In this document: positions 12,649 through 14,099 of the stretch, in pieces
Position numbering within the stretch: position 1 is the first letter of the stretch
Layout: every line of letters begins with the position of its first letter
DNA from: Schleiferiaceae bacterium
Lineage (GTDB): Bacteria; Bacteroidota; Bacteroidia; Flavobacteriales; Schleiferiaceae
Direction: 5' to 3'
DNA length: 14,099 nt
Assembly: GCA_023260615.1 (NCBI GenBank)
Contig: JALQUY010000030.1
Location: forward strand, 1-14,099
Program-made: the position numbers and the translations under genes
The notes under the pieces: model-generated
Databases searched by the model: none
Seen by the model: only the letters and a program-made list of their open reading frames with translations
Told to the model about the DNA's origin: nothing

Positions 12649-14099
12649 GTGCGCGTAGTTTCCCTAGCCCTTTTGGCTTCCCTCTTCTTGGCATCCTGCC
12701 AGTCCGAATCCCCTCTCAGCAGCCCCAACGGCCGCACGGTGGTCCACGTGGACGCAGCCAGCCTCCCTCCCACCTACACCGTGCTCCGCGATGGCGACAC
12801 ACTAGTAGGCACTTCCACGCTGGACATGCACTTTGAAGGCACCGAGGTACCCTTTTCTATCTGGAGCGGCTTGACGTATTCGGGCCAAACGACCCAAACG
12901 ATCGACGAAACCTACGAGCTCCCATGGGGCGAATGGCGCGAGGTCCATCACCAAGGCAACCAAGCGGTCTACACGTTTGAAGGCGAACGCGGTACGGTGA
13001 CCCTCACCTTCCACGTCACCGACGAGGGGTTTGCCTTCCGCTACGGCCTAGCCCTAGAAACCGATTCCTTGCCCCTGTTTGCGGAAGAGAGCACCTTCAA
13101 CCTCAACGCCAATCCCGAAGCCTTCTGGATTCCGGGCGACTGGGACATCTACGAGCACCTCTACAACCGGACGCCCTTGCGCAGCATTAATGCCATTGCC
13201 AAGCGCAACCACCCCAATTTGGCACAGACCTATATCCCCTACAACGCGGTCAATACACCCGTCACCTTGGTCTACGAAAACGGCACCCACCTGGCCCTCC
13301 ACGAAGCGGCCCTTGTGGACTACCCCGGCATGACCTTGGCCGTCGATACCTTGACGGGCAATTTGCGCTCGCAGCTCGTGGGCCGCGGCCCCTTGGCACA
13401 GGAGGACTATGCCGCTGCGGATCCGGGTGCGCAGATTTGGATTCCTGGAACTTTCCAAACGCCTTGGCGCATGGTCTTGATTGCCGACGATGCCCCTGGC
13501 TTGTTGAACAGCCATTTGGTCCTGGATTTGAACGAACCCAACAAATTGGGGGACGTCAGCTGGTTTGAACCCATGAAGTACATGGGTATTTGGTGGGAGA
13601 TGCATTTGGGCAAATCCACCTGGGATATGTTTGGCAGCCAAAGCATGAGCACCTTCGACTTTGAAGGCGAAAATGGCGGTGCCGCCCTCAAGCCTACCGG
13701 CCGTCACGGCGCAAACACCGAAAACGCCAAGCGCTACATCGATTTCGCGAGCCAACACGGGTTCAAAGGCCTCCTGGTCGAGGGCTGGAACGTCGGCTGG
13801 GAGCACTGGATCGGCTTTGAGGACCGCGAAGGGGTCTTTGACTTTGTTTCCACCTACCCCGACTATGACCTCCAAGAAGTGCAGCGCTATGCTCTGGAAC
13901 ACGGCATGTCGCTCATCATGCACCACGAAACCTCTTCGGCGCCCCGGACCTACGACCAGCAGATGGACACGGCTTATTCGCTCATGCAATCCTTGGGCAT
14001 CCACAGCGTGAAGACGGGCTATGTGGGTAAAATCATCCCGAAAACCGAATTCCACCACGGGCGCTGGATGGTGCGTCACTACCAACGTTCGGTCGAGCG
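12649..14099 (+). CDS. GH97 glycosidase (SusB-type alpha-glucosidase), lipoprotein; 3' truncated by window
   Basis: The N-terminal 483 codons of a glycoside hydrolase of family 97, running off the right edge. GH97 enzymes cleave alpha-linked glucose or galactose from oligosaccharides. Residues 1-17 are a lipoprotein signal with an ideal lipobox LASC (Cys17). An N-terminal beta-sandwich follows, with AFRYGL and the FWIPGDWD segment. The catalytic barrel opens with KYMGIWWEMHLG (from residue 310), GRHGANTENAKRYIDFA and LLVEGWNVGWEHW. Glu378 in VEGWN falls where the inverting SusB-like group is expected to carry a catalytic Glu, so alpha-glucosidase is more likely than a retaining alpha-galactosidase. 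Later catalytic and Ca2+ residues are beyond the window. GTG is the only credible start, directly before the signal peptide. Codons are strikingly C-rich at third positions, which also opens a long false frame on the opposite strand. No SusC/SusD genes are visible beside it here. Confidence 0.85.
   Translation, partial: MRVVSLALLASLFLASCQSESPLSSPNGRTVVHVDAASLPPTYTVLRDGDTLVGTSTLDMHFEGTEVPFSIWSGLTYSGQTTQTIDETYELPWGEWREVHHQGNQAVYTFEGERGTVTLTFHVTDEGFAFRYGLALETDSLPLFAEESTFNLNANPEAFWIPGDWDIYEHLYNRTPLRSINAIAKRNHPNLAQTYIPYNAVNTPVTLVYENGTHLALHEAALVDYPGMTLAVDTLTGNLRSQLVGRGPLAQEDYAAADPGAQIWIPGTFQTPWRMVLIADDAPGLLNSHLVLDLNEPNKLGDVSWFEPMKYMGIWWEMHLGKSTWDMFGSQSMSTFDFEGENGGAALKPTGRHGANTENAKRYIDFASQHGFKGLLVEGWNVGWEHWIGFEDREGVFDFVSTYPDYDLQEVQRYALEHGMSLIMHHETSSAPRTYDQQMDTAYSLMQSLGIHSVKTGYVGKIIPKTEFHHGRWMVRHYQRSVE

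Noticed and set aside
13054..14085. A 343-codon open frame on the minus strand
   Set aside because: It lies wholly antisense to the GH97 gene, whose plus frame carries a lipoprotein signal and family motifs. The open antisense frame is a by-product of C-rich third codon positions.

Overview
The window looks like a chromosomal segment of a Bacteroidota member, probably in or near the Flavobacteriia. The evidence is the gene order coaX, outer-membrane barrel, TPR protein, lptC, small two-TM protein, CNNM/CorC protein and PPIC isomerase, which I recall as conserved in that phylum. Bacteroidota-type promoter elements (TAnnTTTG at -7) and a GH97 (SusB-type) glycosidase agree with this. Base composition is moderately GC-rich by eye; I did not compute it.

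Layout. Bases 1-302 carry no gene. They hold an 8-bp tandem repeat array, a 25-nt imperfect direct repeat, a decayed inverted copy of the 8-bp array, and a terminator facing the minus-strand genes. From 10180 down to 303, eight genes run on the minus strand with short gaps or overlaps: an acyltransferase/acyl-CoA synthetase fusion, coaX, an outer-membrane barrel protein, a TPR protein, lptC, a small two-TM protein, a CNNM/CorC-like protein and a PpiD-like periplasmic isomerase. At 10306 the strand flips to tRNA-Phe(GAA) with its own terminator, a PhoD-family alkaline phosphatase, a zinc-ribbon membrane protein overlapped by a small VanZ-like membrane protein, and a GH97 lipoprotein that runs off the right edge.

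How the genes fit together. The minus-strand cluster is mostly envelope-directed: LPS transport (LptC), folding of exported proteins (PpiD-like), an outer-membrane barrel, a secreted TPR protein and an inner-membrane CNNM protein. It also holds CoA biosynthesis (CoaX) beside a CoA- or ACP-dependent lipid-remodelling fusion. The plus-strand genes suggest phosphate scavenging (PhoD) and alpha-glucan or oligosaccharide use (GH97).

Most notable are: the Aas-like fusion of a PlsC-type acyltransferase to a long-chain acyl-CoA synthetase; a CoaX with unusual residues at two normally acidic active-site motifs; a strong terminator-like hairpin inside the 5' end of the lptC frame; and -7 promoter elements only 3-5 nt from the start codons of four genes, which suggests leaderless or nearly leaderless mRNAs. 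I found no defence system, CRISPR array or mobile element. Most of the window is ordinary conserved chromosome.
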